64,000 nt of DNA, taken from Bradyrhizobium neotropicale. GTDB taxonomy: Bacteria > Pseudomonadota > Alphaproteobacteria > Rhizobiales > Xanthobacteraceae. The notes beneath the pieces were generated by a model. The model saw only the letters and a program-made list of their open reading frames with translations. It had not been told where the DNA came from and did not search any database. Shown piece after piece: positions 43,358 through 52,645 of the stretch. The position numbers and the translations under genes are program-made. The DNA lies in the NCBI RefSeq assembly GCF_001641695.1, contig NZ_LSEF01000028.1, positions 17,665 through 81,664 on the forward strand, in the 5' to 3' direction. How positions within the stretch are numbered: the stretch's first letter is position 1; each line of letters opens with the position of its first letter.

Positions 43358-44517
43358 CGGTCCAGCACCATGCAGTCGTCGGGCGAGAACCACGCGACGA
43401 CCTGCTGGTTCAGGCTGTAGGCGTCGACGTCGAGGCGCGCGGAGTTGGTCACCGAGGACTGCACCATGCCGCCGGTGCCGAGCTTGACCTTGTAGGTGGT
43501 GGACCCGCCGAGATAGCAGATATCCGCGATCACGCCGTCGAGCTGGTTGATCGCCGATCCCTCACCCACCGGGGCGCGGCGCGACAGCTTGACCTTTTCG
43601 GGGCGGACCGCGACCGACAACTTTGTGGCGCCGACCGGCTCGCGCGGCTCGGCCGCCACCAGCGTGCCCGCTCCATCGGTGGCAATGACAAGGCGATGAC
43701 CGTCGCGCAGCTTGAATTCACCGTCGAACAGGTTGATGTCGCCGACGAACTCCGCGATCCAGCGCGAGCGCGGCGCCTCGTAGAGCTCGCGCGGGGTCGC
43801 GACCTGATCGAGCCGGCCGGCATTCATCACGCCGATCCGGCTGGCCATCGTCATCGCCTCCTCCTGGTCATGGGTGACGATGATGAAGGTCATGCCGAGC
43901 CTGCGCTGCAGATCCATCAATTCGGCTTGCGTGCTCTCGCGCAGCTTCTTGTCGAGCGCGGCGAGCGGCTCGTCGAGCAGGAGAAGCTGCGGCCGGCGCG
44001 CCAGCGCGCGTGCCAGCGCCACGCGCTGACGCTGGCCGCCGGAGAGCTGGTCGGGCTTGCGCTTCTCCAGCCCCTCGAGCTTCACCAGCGCCACCATCTC
44101 CGCGACGCGGGTGGCGATGTCGGCGCGCGCCATGCCGGCGCGCTTCAGGCCGAAGGCGATGTTGTCGCGCACGGAGAGATGCGGAAACAGCGCGTAGCTC
44201 TGGAACATCATGTTGATCGGGCGCTCATGCGGCAGCGCCTGCGCGATGTCCTTGTCCCCGAGCAGGATGCGTCCCTCGTCCGGCGCCTCGAAGCCTGCGA
44301 GCATGCGCAGCAGCGTGGTCTTGCCGCAACCGCTCGGGCCAAGCAGCGCAAAGAATTCGCCGGCCTTGATGTCGAGCGACACGCCGTCCACGGCCCGGAA
44401 CGTTCCGAACGTCTTGGCAACGCCCTCGATGCGCAGCAGCGGCTGGCCGGCCGCCGGGTGCGCCTCTCCGCCGGCGGCATGCGCCACGACTTCCGTTCCA
44501 GGCAAATCTTCAGACAT
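43354..44517 (-). CDS. ABC transporter ATP-binding protein, PotA type
   Basis: A 387-residue ATPase. Walker A GPSGCGKTT, signature LSGGQRQR, Walker B LLLLDEPLAALD, H-loop THDQEEA, followed by a C-terminal TOBE domain (VRPEKVKLSRRAP to NQQVVAWFSPDDC). Energises the two permeases downstream. It starts 31 bp after the glpD stop in the same direction, so glpD and the importer are probably one transcript. Substrate could be a polyamine or another small solute. Confidence 0.93.
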   Translation of the reverse strand: MSEDLPGTEVVAHAAGGEAHPAAGQPLLRIEGVAKTFGTFRAVDGVSLDIKAGEFFALLGPSGCGKTTLLRMLAGFEAPDEGRILLGDKDIAQALPHERPINMMFQSYALFPHLSVRDNIAFGLKRAGMARADIATRVAEMVALVKLEGLEKRKPDQLSGGQRQRVALARALARRPQLLLLDEPLAALDKKLRESTQAELMDLQRRLGMTFIIVTHDQEEAMTMASRIGVMNAGRLDQVATPRELYEAPRSRWIAEFVGDINLFDGEFKLRDGHRLVIATDGAGTLVAAEPREPVGATKLSVAVRPEKVKLSRRAPVGEGSAINQLDGVIADICYLGGSTTYKVKLGTGGMVQSSVTNSARLDVDAYSLNQQVVAWFSPDDCMVLDR

Positions 44518-44547
44518 GTTCCCTGCCAGCCCCGATGCCGCCGCACG

Positions 44548-46047
44548 CTAGCGGCGGATCGGCCTTTGCTCAACCGGTTCGGGCGGATCGTTCACACTCG
44601 CCATGAACGCCGCGAGCACGTCGCGATCCGCCGCGGGCATGGTCAGGCCGAGCTTGGAGCGGCGCCACAGGATGTCGTCGGGGAAGCGTGCCCATTCGTG
44701 GCTCATCAGATAGCGCACCTCTGCACCCGTCAACTCGGGACCGAAGGCCGGACCAAGCTCGTCGCGGCTCTTGGCCTCGCCGAGCACCGCCGGCAATCGC
44801 GTGCCATAGGCCGCGACCAGCCGCTGCGCCTCTGGCTCTTCGAGAAACCGCCAGCGGTCGCGCGCGATGTCGACCTCGGTATCGAAGCGATGCCAGGCAA
44901 ATTCTCCGCCCGGCAGCGCCGCGCCGGCCGTCCAGGGCGGCGACATCGGATAGAACGGCGTCAGCTTCGTCACCGCCCGCTCCGCGCGCAGGCGCGAAGT
45001 GGTGACGTCGCCGCCGAACATCGTGAGCAGCGGCGCCTTGCGGCGGCGGGCGTGGAACAGCATCGTCCCGTCCCGCCCCCGTGCGGATGTCAGCGTCAGG
45101 TTGACGCCGGAGATCGTTCGCACCACGTCGGTCGGAACGACGCGCTCGCGGAAATAGCGGCTGGCGGCCTCGCAGAGATAGGTGACGTCGGCGCCTTGCA
45201 TCGCCACGATCGCCGGATCGCCCGTGAAGGCATGCGTGACCGTGCCGATCAGCGTGAACGCACGTTCGAAGGGACTTGCGAAGATCAGCCGCCCGTCGCT
45301 GTTCTGGAAGACATAGACATTGTCGGACTCGAACAGCCGCGGCACGACGATCTGGCTCATCTGCATCGCCGCCATCGGCGGCGCCGGCTGCCGCAGCACG
45401 GTCTCCGCGACCATCGAAGTCCAGCCGCCGCTCGCATTGGCGAGCGCACGGGTGGTGATCACTCGGCGATGGCCACGATCGATCACCGCGAGCCGCCAGA
45501 AATCCCCTCTATCCGCGCGCACGCAACGCACCCCGGTGCGGATCGCAGCGCCGCGCTCGGCCGCATCCAGCGCCGTGAGTACCACCAGCCGGGAATCGTC
45601 GACGACGCAGTCCGAATAGTCGAAGGCGGTGCCGAACGGACGCCTGAGCGCGTTGCCGACGGGATGGTGGGTGATGTCGAGGGTTGTCGATGGCGGCAGG
45701 CCGCTGCGATCGGCAAGGCGGTCATAGAGGAACAAGCCGGCGCGCAGCAGCCATGGCGGGCGCCCGTCGGAATGCGCGGGAATCACGAAGCGCATCGGGC
45801 GGACCAGATGCGGCGCGATGGACAGCCAGGTCCGGCGCTCCGCCAGCGCCCGGCGCACGCGCCGGAAGCCGCGCCGTTCCAGCACCGACAGGTCGCCATG
45901 GATCAGCCGTGGGCTCGCCGATGACGCGGCCCCGCCCAAATCGCCCTGCTCGAACAGGATGACACGCAGGCCGCGGCCGGCAGCATCGCGCGCGATGCTG
46001 ACACCGTTCAGGCCGCCGCCGATGATCGCGAGATCGTAATCCGCCAT
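44548..46047 (-). CDS. glpD: Glycerol-3-phosphate dehydrogenase
   Basis: A 499-residue FAD-dependent membrane-associated enzyme oxidising glycerol-3-phosphate to dihydroxyacetone phosphate and passing electrons to quinone. N-terminal FAD-binding motif IIGGGLNGVSIARDAAGRG, then SRLIHGDLSVLE, and the C-terminal helical domain with LSHEWARFPDDILWRRSKLG (shortened here). It lies 40 bp behind the PAS-GGDEF-EAL gene and 31 bp ahead of the ABC ATPase gene. Confidence 0.94.
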   Translation of the reverse strand: MADYDLAIIGGGLNGVSIARDAAGRGLRVILFEQGDLGGAASSASPRLIHGDLSVLERRGFRRVRRALAERRTWLSIAPHLVRPMRFVIPAHSDGRPPWLLRAGLFLYDRLADRSGLPPSTTLDITHHPVGNALRRPFGTAFDYSDCVVDDSRLVVLTALDAAERGAAIRTGVRCVRADRGDFWRLAVIDRGHRRVITTRALANASGGWTSMVAETVLRQPAPPMAAMQMSQIVVPRLFESDNVYVFQNSDGRLIFASPFERAFTLIGTVTHAFTGDPAIVAMQGADVTYLCEAASRYFRERVVPTDVVRTISGVNLTLTSARGRDGTMLFHARRRKAPLLTMFGGDVTTSRLRAERAVTKLTPFYPMSPPWTAGAALPGGEFAWHRFDTEVDIARDRWRFLEEPEAQRLVAAYGTRLPAVLGEAKSRDELGPAFGPELTGAEVRYLMSHEWARFPDDILWRRSKLGLTMPAADRDVLAAFMASVNDPPEPVEQRPIRR

Positions 46048-46086
46048 GAAACCGTCGAGAGGAAGCGAGGAAGCGTCCGCTCACCA

Positions 46087-48771
46087 CTAGCCGGTCTTGA
46101 GCGCAAGCTCCATTGTCTCGGCGCGGCCGATCAGGCGGGCATACTGCTCGATCGGCTTGGGCCTGCCGAGCAGATAGCCCTGCACACCGTCGCATCCCTC
46201 CCGAGCGAGGAAAGCGAGCTGCTCGATTGTTTCGACACCTTCGGCGATGATCGACATTTCGAGGCCGTGGCCGAGTTCGATCACGGCGCGGACGATCGCC
46301 GCCGATTGCGGGTTGCGGCCGAGATTCATGACGAACGTGCGGTCGATCTTGATCTTGTCGAACGGGAACGCCTGGAGATAGCTCAGCGAGGAATAGCCGC
46401 TGCCGAAATCGTCCATGGAGATGCGCACGCCGAGCGCCTTCAGCCTGCGCAGCAGTGCGAGGCCCCGGTCAAAATCCTCGATCAGCACGCCCTCGGTGAT
46501 TTCGAGCTCCAGCCGGCCGGGCGCGAGGCCCGTCTCGAGCAGAATGGAATGGACGAGCCCGACCACGTCGCCGTGCATGAACTGCGCCGGCGACAGGTTG
46601 ACGGCGACCTGGAGCGGCTTCGGCCATGACGCCGCCTCGCGGCAGACCTCGCGCAGAATCCATTCGCCCATCTCGACGATCAGGCCGCTTTCCTCCGCGA
46701 TCGGGATGAATTCGGCCGGCGAGACCTGGCCCCGCACCGGATGCTGCCATCGCGCCAGTGCCTCGAAGCCGATGATTTCGGTCTCGGCGACGCTGTGGCC
46801 CGCGATCCCCTGCGGCTGGAACGCGAGCGACAGCTCGCCGTTCTTGATCGCCTTCGACAGGTCCTGGTGCAGCACGCGGCGGTCGCGGATCTGCTGGTCC
46901 ATCTCGGGCTGGTAGAGGCTGATCGAGCCGCGCGATTTCTGCTTGGCGCGGAACAGCGCCGCACCGGCATTGGCGAGCAGCGAGGCGGCGTCCGCACCAT
47001 TGTGCGGGAAGATCGACATGCCGGTGGTGACACCGGCGCGGACTGCTCGACCGTCGATCTGGAATTCCTGGGCAAGGGCATGGCCGAGCTGCTGCGCCAG
47101 CGCGAGGCCGGCGTCCGGCTGCTTGCCGTCAATGATCAGGCCGAACTCGTCGCCGGACAGGCGCGCCACCACGCCGCCGCGGGCGGCGTCCTGAAGCCGC
47201 TGGGCCACCTCGATCAGGAGCTTGTCGCCGAGGGCATGGCCGAAGACATCGTTGACCTCTTTCAGCCCGTCGAGGTCGACGCAGAGCACGGCGAACTCCT
47301 CGCCGGTGCCCTCGCAGGCCTCGATCATCTGGGTCAGTGCCTGAAGGAAGGCGGCGCGGTTCGGCAGGTCCGTGAGCCCGTCGTGATAGGCCATATGCGC
47401 CATCCGCGACTCGGTCTGGCGGCGGTCGGTGACGTCTTCGTGGGTCTTGATCAGATATTGCGGCTCGCCGGAATCGTTGAGCACGGTGGCGCGGCGGGTG
47501 AGGAACAGCCGCAGGCCATCCTTGGTGGAGATCGGGTGCTCCTCGGTGATCATCCCCCGCTTCTTGATCGCGGCCTCGTCGCGCGCGATGATCAGCTTCG
47601 CCTCTTTGGCGTTGAAGATGTCGGAGGCGGTCAGGCCGGTGGCCTCCTCGCGCCTGCGGTTGAGGATCGTCTCGGCACTGCGATTGGCGAGCAGGTAGCG
47701 GCCATCCTTGACCTGCTCCACGATCAGCGCCACCGGGATGTTGTCGACCACGAGCTCGAGGAATTTCTTGGTGCTCTCCAGTTCCTGCGACAGGGAGCGC
47801 CGGTCGGTGATGTCCTCGAACACCAGCAGCAGGAATTCCGGCTGGTTGCTCTCGTTGCGGACCACAATGCGAATCGAGGCAACCATGCGCTGCGTCCCGC
47901 CGCGCTCGACCTCGAACTGATTGCGGAACTGGCCGTCGGTTGCCTCCAGCGCGGCCCGGTCGGTCGCCTCGATGATCGCCGCCGAGGCGGGTGCGAACAG
48001 CTCCCGCGCGTTCTTGCCCACGACGTAGTCCCGCGAGAAGCCCCAGAACCGCTCATAGGCGCTATTGGCGAAAATGTAGCGGCCGTCCTCGATGTTCTTC
48101 GCGGCGACGCAGGCCGGCACGTTGTCCAGCACCGTCTCCAGGAACTGCTTGGTGGACGCGAGCTGCCGCGACAGCCTGCGCTGCTCGCTGACATCGAGAT
48201 GCGTGGCCACCGAGCCGCCGTTCGGCAGCACGTAATACTTCACGAGGATGGCGCGCCCGTCCGGCAGCTCGGTGATCAGGCCGTTGTGGCTTGCCGCCTT
48301 CTCGTAGAACTCGTCGTCGGAGACACCGAGGACCCCGCGATCGCGCCGCAGCTTGAGGAGGTCGTAGCCGGTCATGTCGGCCCAGAGGTCCGACCGCGAC
48401 AGGCCGTAGATCTCGGTATAGCGGTCGTTGCAGAAGATGATGCGCCGCTGCGCATCCGTCATCACCACGCCCTGGTTGAGATTGTTCATGGCGGAGGAGA
48501 CGAAGGCATTGCGCCGCAACTGCGCCCGCTTGGCCCGGCGCAGCGCGGAATGGATCCACAGAACGATCGCGGCCAAGAAGGCGCTGACGGCAACGCCCGC
48601 GATGAGAGCCTCCCAGATCACGCCGGGATCGAGCCTGCCGACATGGCCGGACGATGCGAATTGGTCGGACAGCGCGACGGCGCGCGCAGGGGCAGCCGTG
48701 CAGGCCAGACACACGACGGCCTGCACAGAAATCAGAATCGTGCTGCCCGCATGCCAGTTCCTGTCAGCCAT
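46087..48771 (-). CDS. PAS-PAS-PAS-GGDEF-EAL c-di-GMP turnover protein
   Basis: An 894-residue membrane protein. Two hydrophobic segments near residues 10-32 and 51-73, three PAS domains (about 92-195, 210-325, 335-450), GGDEF domain around 455-615 and EAL domain around 635-885. The cyclase signature is SGDEF (539-543) and lacks the RxxD product-inhibition site. The phosphodiesterase part is intact (EAL 670-672, LEITEG, DDFGSGYSSL 787-796, KIDRTF), so net phosphodiesterase activity is likely. The following glpD gene starts only 40 bp downstream. Confidence 0.93.
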   Translation of the reverse strand: MADRNWHAGSTILISVQAVVCLACTAAPARAVALSDQFASSGHVGRLDPGVIWEALIAGVAVSAFLAAIVLWIHSALRRAKRAQLRRNAFVSSAMNNLNQGVVMTDAQRRIIFCNDRYTEIYGLSRSDLWADMTGYDLLKLRRDRGVLGVSDDEFYEKAASHNGLITELPDGRAILVKYYVLPNGGSVATHLDVSEQRRLSRQLASTKQFLETVLDNVPACVAAKNIEDGRYIFANSAYERFWGFSRDYVVGKNARELFAPASAAIIEATDRAALEATDGQFRNQFEVERGGTQRMVASIRIVVRNESNQPEFLLLVFEDITDRRSLSQELESTKKFLELVVDNIPVALIVEQVKDGRYLLANRSAETILNRRREEATGLTASDIFNAKEAKLIIARDEAAIKKRGMITEEHPISTKDGLRLFLTRRATVLNDSGEPQYLIKTHEDVTDRRQTESRMAHMAYHDGLTDLPNRAAFLQALTQMIEACEGTGEEFAVLCVDLDGLKEVNDVFGHALGDKLLIEVAQRLQDAARGGVVARLSGDEFGLIIDGKQPDAGLALAQQLGHALAQEFQIDGRAVRAGVTTGMSIFPHNGADAASLLANAGAALFRAKQKSRGSISLYQPEMDQQIRDRRVLHQDLSKAIKNGELSLAFQPQGIAGHSVAETEIIGFEALARWQHPVRGQVSPAEFIPIAEESGLIVEMGEWILREVCREAASWPKPLQVAVNLSPAQFMHGDVVGLVHSILLETGLAPGRLELEITEGVLIEDFDRGLALLRRLKALGVRISMDDFGSGYSSLSYLQAFPFDKIKIDRTFVMNLGRNPQSAAIVRAVIELGHGLEMSIIAEGVETIEQLAFLAREGCDGVQGYLLGRPKPIEQYARLIGRAETMELALKTG

Positions 48772-48985
48772 CAGCCACCCGCGATTTCGACTGCGGATTG
48801 TCTGGCTTCACGGGTTTGGATCGGGTAAACGCCTGTACGCGCGACAGAAAAATGTGACGTGAACTACGGCAATTGCCCTGACATGATAAATGCTCCCTTA
48901 ACGGAAGGCGGCCTCGAGGCACGTTTTCCAGGCAAACAGGCCCCTCCGCCACTCTCGGCGCTCCCACCAGAAATGCCGCACAACC

Positions 48986-50089
48986 ATGGATAGGGTCGAC
49001 TGCGTCGTCGTCGGAGCCGGCGTCGTCGGGCTTGCGATCGCCCGGCGCCTCGCCCAGGCCGGGCGCGAGGTGATCGTGCTGGAGGAGGCGGAGGCCATCG
49101 GCACCGTCACGTCCGCGCGCAACAGCGAGGTGATCCATGCGGGCATCTACTACCGCGCCGGCAGCTGGATGGCGCGCATGTGCGTCAGCGGCAAGCATGC
49201 GCTCTACCGCTACTGCGCCGAGCGCGGCATTCCGCACAAGAATTGCGGCAAGCTGATCGTTGCGACGACGCCGAGGGAGACCGAGAAGCTGCAATCGATC
49301 AAGGCGCATGCCGAAGCCAATGGCGTGCTCGACATGCAGTTGCTCTCCGGCGAGGCCGCCCGCGCGCTGGAGCCGGCACTCGCCTGCGACGCCGCGCTGC
49401 TCTCGCCTTCCACGGGCATCATCGACAGCCACGCCTACATGCTTTCACTGCGCGGCGAGGCCGAGGCGGCCGGCGCGGCCTTTGCGTTTCACACGCCACT
49501 GATCCGGGCCAAGGCCGCGGGCGGCGTGATCGAGATCGATGCCGGCGGCGAGGCGCCGATGACGCTGCAATGCGCCCTGCTCGTCAACGCCGCCGGGCTC
49601 GCGGCCACCACGGTCGCGCGCCACATCGACGGCATGCCGCTGGAGCAGATTCCGCCGGCCTATCTCGCCAAAGGCAATTACTTCAGCTGCAGCGCCAAGG
49701 CGCCGTTCTCGCACCTGATCTATCCGGTGCCCGAGCCCGGCGGGCTCGGCGTGCATTTGACGCTGGACATGGCAGGCCAGGCGCGGTTCGGTCCGGACGT
49801 CGAGTGGATCGAGACGATCGACTATGCAGTCGACCCGGCGCGCGCCGAGCGCTTCTATCCGGCCATTCGCAAATATTGGCCGACGCTGCCTGATGGCGCG
49901 TTGATGCCGAGCTATTCAGGCATCCGCCCGAAGATCGTGCCGCCGGCTGTTGCCACGCAGGATTTCCTGATGCAGGGCCCGCGCGATCATGGCGTCGAGG
50001 GACTGATCAATCTGTTCGGCATCGAATCGCCGGGATTGACGTCATCGCTCGCGATCGCAGATCACGTCGCCGATCTCGCAGGACTCTAG
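48986..50089 (+). CDS. FAD-dependent oxidoreductase, L-2-hydroxyglutarate oxidase-like
   Basis: A 367-residue DAO-family enzyme. FAD motif [26 protein letters not shown] at the N-terminus (landmark), then [17 protein letters not shown] and CGKLIVAT, typical of LhgO/YgaF-type enzymes that oxidise L-2-hydroxyglutarate. C-terminus has [26 protein letters not shown], usual for this group. It diverges from the c-di-GMP gene; no partner gene fixes the substrate. Confidence 0.88.
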   Translation: MDRVDCVVVGAGVVGLAIARRLAQAGREVIVLEEAEAIGTVTSARNSEVIHAGIYYRAGSWMARMCVSGKHALYRYCAERGIPHKNCGKLIVATTPRETEKLQSIKAHAEANGVLDMQLLSGEAARALEPALACDAALLSPSTGIIDSHAYMLSLRGEAEAAGAAFAFHTPLIRAKAAGGVIEIDAGGEAPMTLQCALLVNAAGLAATTVARHIDGMPLEQIPPAYLAKGNYFSCSAKAPFSHLIYPVPEPGGLGVHLTLDMAGQARFGPDVEWIETIDYAVDPARAERFYPAIRKYWPTLPDGALMPSYSGIRPKIVPPAVATQDFLMQGPRDHGVEGLINLFGIESPGLTSSLAIADHVADLAGL

Positions 50090-50196
50090 ATCCCGCGCAA
50101 TGATGATTGCGTGGCGCCCTTGCCGCAGGGACGAGCACAACAACTCCTGCCCCTGCGTGAAAGGGTACGATCAACTTTACGATGTGTACGGGGTTA

Positions 50197-50382
50197 CTAG
50201 TGGAGCGTGTCGTCCGAGCCGTGCTTCAAACGCTCGATCTGGTCCTTGACCATCAGCTTCCGGCGCTTCAACTCAACAATTTGCAGGTCGTCTGTTGAAA
50301 GGTGCACGAGTGCTTCGTGCAATTCGTTTTCGAGAAGTTTGTGCTTCCGCTCCAATTCAACCAGATGTGCCTGAATTGTCAT
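50197..50382 (-). CDS. YdcH/DUF465 family protein (copy A)
   Basis: A 61-residue, highly charged helical hairpin: MTIQAHLVELERKHKLLENE followed by the family C-terminal ELKRRKLMVKDQIERLKH. Family members are small cytosolic helical proteins of unknown role. A strong ribosome site (GGAGG) lies before the ATG. A second DUF465 gene is 330 bp away on the other strand, in divergent arrangement. Confidence 0.9.
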   Translation of the reverse strand: MTIQAHLVELERKHKLLENELHEALVHLSTDDLQIVELKRRKLMVKDQIERLKHGSDDTLH

Positions 50383-50713
50383 TCGAAACCTCCTCGGTAG
50401 GGTTGAACCTTAGGATTCGATCCGGACGGAGAAGTGTACATCAGCGATTCGTTCTGTCGACGATTATCCGTCGTCGCAGCGTCATTTTTGAAAATTCATA
50501 TGTAATGAAGCGTGAGTACGGAACCGCGCGGGAAAGACTCATGATATCAATGTGCTCGCGCGGCGCTGGAGCGCTCCACCGAAATATCTTGCGGGAGAAC
50601 GGTGAGCGGCGTCCGGAGATCGCTTGCGATCACGCCACGCAAGGACGATAATTTCCACAGGACGTCCACAGCCTTGTCCTGGAGCTCATCGGGTTTTTCG
50701 GCCACCGTAGATC
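50383..50713. other. Divergent intergenic region between two DUF465 genes
   Basis: 331 bp without a convincing gene. It contains one AT-rich stretch (about 50485-50520, ATTTTTGAAAATTCATATG) in an otherwise GC-rich setting, a plausible site for one of the two divergent promoters. No repeat or RNA structure recognised. Confidence 0.45.
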
Positions 50714-50920
50714 ATGACCAATGAAGACGAGCGCGAACTCGAAGCCGAGCTCGCCCGGTTGCAGCAGGAACACCGAGATCTCGACGCAGCGATCGATGCA
50801 CTGCATCAATCGCCCGCCCCCGATCTATTGCGTTTGCAGCGTTTGAAGAAACGCAAGCTGTTGTTGCGCGACCGGATCGCGTTCATCGAAGACCAGATCA
50901 CGCCCGACATCATCGCCTGA
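50714..50920 (+). CDS. YdcH/DUF465 family protein (copy B)
   Basis: A 68-residue, acidic-basic helical protein with the family signature LLRLQRLKKRKLLLRDRIAF near the C-terminus. N-terminal helix is Glu/Leu-rich (DERELEAELARLQQEHRDLD), coiled-coil-like. Function unknown. Faces away from copy A and is followed by another small gene in the same direction. Confidence 0.88.
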   Translation: MTNEDERELEAELARLQQEHRDLDAAIDALHQSPAPDLLRLQRLKKRKLLLRDRIAFIEDQITPDIIA

Positions 50921-51093
50921 TCGCGAACGCCTCTGGCAGCCCGGACTTACCGCGCCGGGAGTGTCGGCCATGTCCGCGAACACTTGTCTCCGAACACGTC
51001 TCCGAACACTTGGTGCGCTTCGCGGGATTCCGCTTGACTCACTTGGAACAAAAAGAGAACATTCGAAAGCCCACCGCCCCCAGGAAAACGCCC

Positions 51094-51309
51094 ATGTCAG
51101 CAGCCCTCTTCGATAACAGCCATTATGAACAAGCCTGCGATCAGGCGATCGCGATGTGCGACGGCAACCTGCGCAGCACCATCAAGGCGCTGATCATGGC
51201 CAACGAATATCTGGAGGCGGAGCTCGAGGAATTGCAGGCGGCGATTTCGGCCGGCTGCATTCCGGAGACCTCGCGCGGCCAGATGCGGAGCAAGAGCAGC
51301 GCCGCCTGA
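51094..51309 (+). CDS. Small conserved-looking hypothetical protein
   Basis: 71 residues starting MSAALFDNSHYEQACDQAIA. Predominantly helical (NLRSTIKALIMANEYLEAEL) with a Lys/Ser-rich tail. The frame is open 28 codons further upstream, but the ATG at 51094 lies behind an AGGAAAA sequence and begins the structured part. No recognised family. A perfect hairpin follows the stop at once. Confidence 0.7.
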   Translation: MSAALFDNSHYEQACDQAIAMCDGNLRSTIKALIMANEYLEAELEELQAAISAGCIPETSRGQMRSKSSAA

Positions 51310-51314
51310 TCGCC

Positions 51315-51337
51315 AAAGCGCGATGGCATCGCGCTTT
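51315..51337. terminator. Perfect hairpin after the small hypothetical gene
   Basis: AAAGCGCGATG and CATCGCGCTTT pair over 11 bp around a single G, 5 bp after the stop codon. It is joined to the GATCATGC-family repeat that follows. Could end the transcript, though no long T-run follows. Confidence 0.6.
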
Positions 51338-51349
51338 AGGTTGTTGTTT

Positions 51350-51425
51350 GAGCATGATCTCCGCGCGAATGCGTTTCCGCGTTTGTCGCAAGAGAAAACC
51401 GCTTCACGTTTTCCGGATCATGCTC
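51350..51425. repeat. GATCATGC-family repeat (copy next to small genes, left)
   Basis: GAGCATGATCTCCGCGCGAA ... AGAGAAAACCGCTTCACGTT ... CCGGATCATGCTC; outer ends GAGCATGATC / GATCATGCTC are inverted. Same core words as the repeat in the purA leader and the copy at 51706-51802. Confidence 0.85.
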
Positions 51426-51441
51426 TACCCGGAGCAACGCC

Positions 51442-51693
51442 ATGTCGGATGTGACCTACTACGTTGCAATGCCCTTCCTGATCGATGCCGACGGATCGCC
51501 GGTCGCAGGCGCCGCGGAGGAATGCCAGACTTCGGCGGCCGCCCTGCGGCGCGCCGCGATTCTGGCGCGCGGTACCGGGCACATCGGCGCGGTCGCGTTC
51601 AGCCGCAGCGGCGATCCCATGACCGGCGAGTTCGACGACGCCAAGCTGCTGCGCAAATTCGGCAACGTGCCGGAAGACCTCGGCGCGCTCTGA
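51442..51693 (+). CDS. Small hypothetical protein between repeats
   Basis: 83 residues starting MSDVTYYVAMPFLIDADGSP. Mixed alpha/beta composition with an Ala-rich middle helix and an acidic C-terminus (PEDLGAL). No recognised family. It lies between two copies of the GATCATGC repeat, with an ATG 16 bp after the left copy; coding looks real from length and composition, but expression evidence is lacking. Confidence 0.65.
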   Translation: MSDVTYYVAMPFLIDADGSPVAGAAEECQTSAAALRRAAILARGTGHIGAVAFSRSGDPMTGEFDDAKLLRKFGNVPEDLGAL

Positions 51694-51705
51694 CTCTATT
51701 GCTCG

Positions 51706-51802
51706 ACCATGATCTCCGCGCAAACGCGTTCCGCGTTTGTCGCGCGGGAAAACCGCTCCACACTTTGCGCTAACGCGGCCCGTCGGGTCCGGATCATGCT
51801 CT
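51706..51802. repeat. GATCATGC-family repeat (right copy)
   Basis: ACCATGATCTCCGCGCAAAC ... GGGAAAACCGCTCCACACTTT ... CCGGATCATGCTC. The right part has about 20 extra bases (GCGCTAACGCGGCCCGTCGG) relative to the left copy. It abuts the stop codon of the convergent GGDEF gene. Confidence 0.85.
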
Positions 51803-51804
51803 AG

Positions 51805-52503
51805 CTACTCGCGTAGCCTGATCGCCGGCTCGTGCCGCCGCTGCGCCTTGCGCACGTACATTGCCGCATCGGCCTCCTCCAGCGCGCGGCCTGCGTCGGA
51901 ATGCGACCCAAGCAGCGCGACGCCGGCGGAGGCACCCGCGTTCACGCGCTGGCCATGGAAGACGAAAGAGAGCTCGTCGATCGCCTGCTCGAAGGCCGCA
52001 GCCTTCGCTTTGGCGTCGGTCTCGCTGAGATTCCACAGCAGTAGCGCAAACTCGTCGCCGCCGAGCCGGCCCACCACGTCGGACGCGCGCACCTGCCGCG
52101 TCAGCGTGCCGGCGATCGCCTTGAGGACCTCGTCACCGGCGGCATGCCCGAAGGAGTCGTTGATCGGCTTCAGCCGGTCGACATCGAGCACGATCACCGC
52201 ACCGCTGGCGCGGTAGCGCTTCATGTAGGCAATGGCGCGCTGCAGCTCGCGCTCGAACCCGCGCCGGTTGGGAATGTCGAGCAGGAAATCGGTGTCGGCC
52301 GCCGCCTCGAGTTCCGCCACCCGCTGCAAGGCCTCCTTGAGCTTGGCCCGCAGGCTGCGGATGGTCGCTTTGCCGCCATCGGCGGCCGGCGCGCGGCGCC
52401 GCGACGGCGCGGCCGGCCGCTTGGGCGCGGTTCTGGTCGGGCTGACGCTGGTCTTTCGGCCCTTCCCGGCCTTCGCAGCGGTCGCCCTTTTTGGTTTCTT
52501 CAT
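51805..52503 (-). CDS. GGDEF domain diguanylate cyclase
   Basis: About 232 residues. Lys/Arg/Ala-rich N-terminus, a short coiled-coil (SLRAKLKEALQRVAELEAAA), then a GGDEF domain: RRGFERELQRAIAYMKRYR, the intact GGDEF motif (RLGGDEFALLLW) and an RASD inhibition site five residues before it. Unlike the large PAS protein at 46-48.8 kb it has no EAL part, so it should make c-di-GMP. Start placed at the ATG with AGGA five bases upstream; two upstream ATGs in frame exist. Confidence 0.88.
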   Translation of the reverse strand: MKKPKRATAAKAGKGRKTSVSPTRTAPKRPAAPSRRRAPAADGGKATIRSLRAKLKEALQRVAELEAAADTDFLLDIPNRRGFERELQRAIAYMKRYRASGAVIVLDVDRLKPINDSFGHAAGDEVLKAIAGTLTRQVRASDVVGRLGGDEFALLLWNLSETDAKAKAAAFEQAIDELSFVFHGQRVNAGASAGVALLGSHSDAGRALEEADAAMYVRKAQRRHEPAIRLRE

Positions 52504-52645
52504 GGGCATCCTGCTCAATGAAGGCTTGCGGGGATTCACCAAGACAGGATAGTGCATTCCCTTCTCCTTGCCACCGCCTTGCGAGCCGCCGGCCGGAACC
52601 GTTAATCTGGCCTATGTTTCTGTTTTCCCGAGCACAATTAACGTC

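Noticed and set aside
46741..48828. Open frame of 695 codons opposite the PAS-GGDEF-EAL gene
   Set aside because: Shadow frame; the opposite strand shows intact EAL and PAS domain motifs.
50295..50651. Open frame of 118 codons across the divergent DUF465 intergenic region
   Set aside because: Overlaps a well-supported DUF465 gene on the other strand, lacks a ribosome site and shows no family-like sequence.
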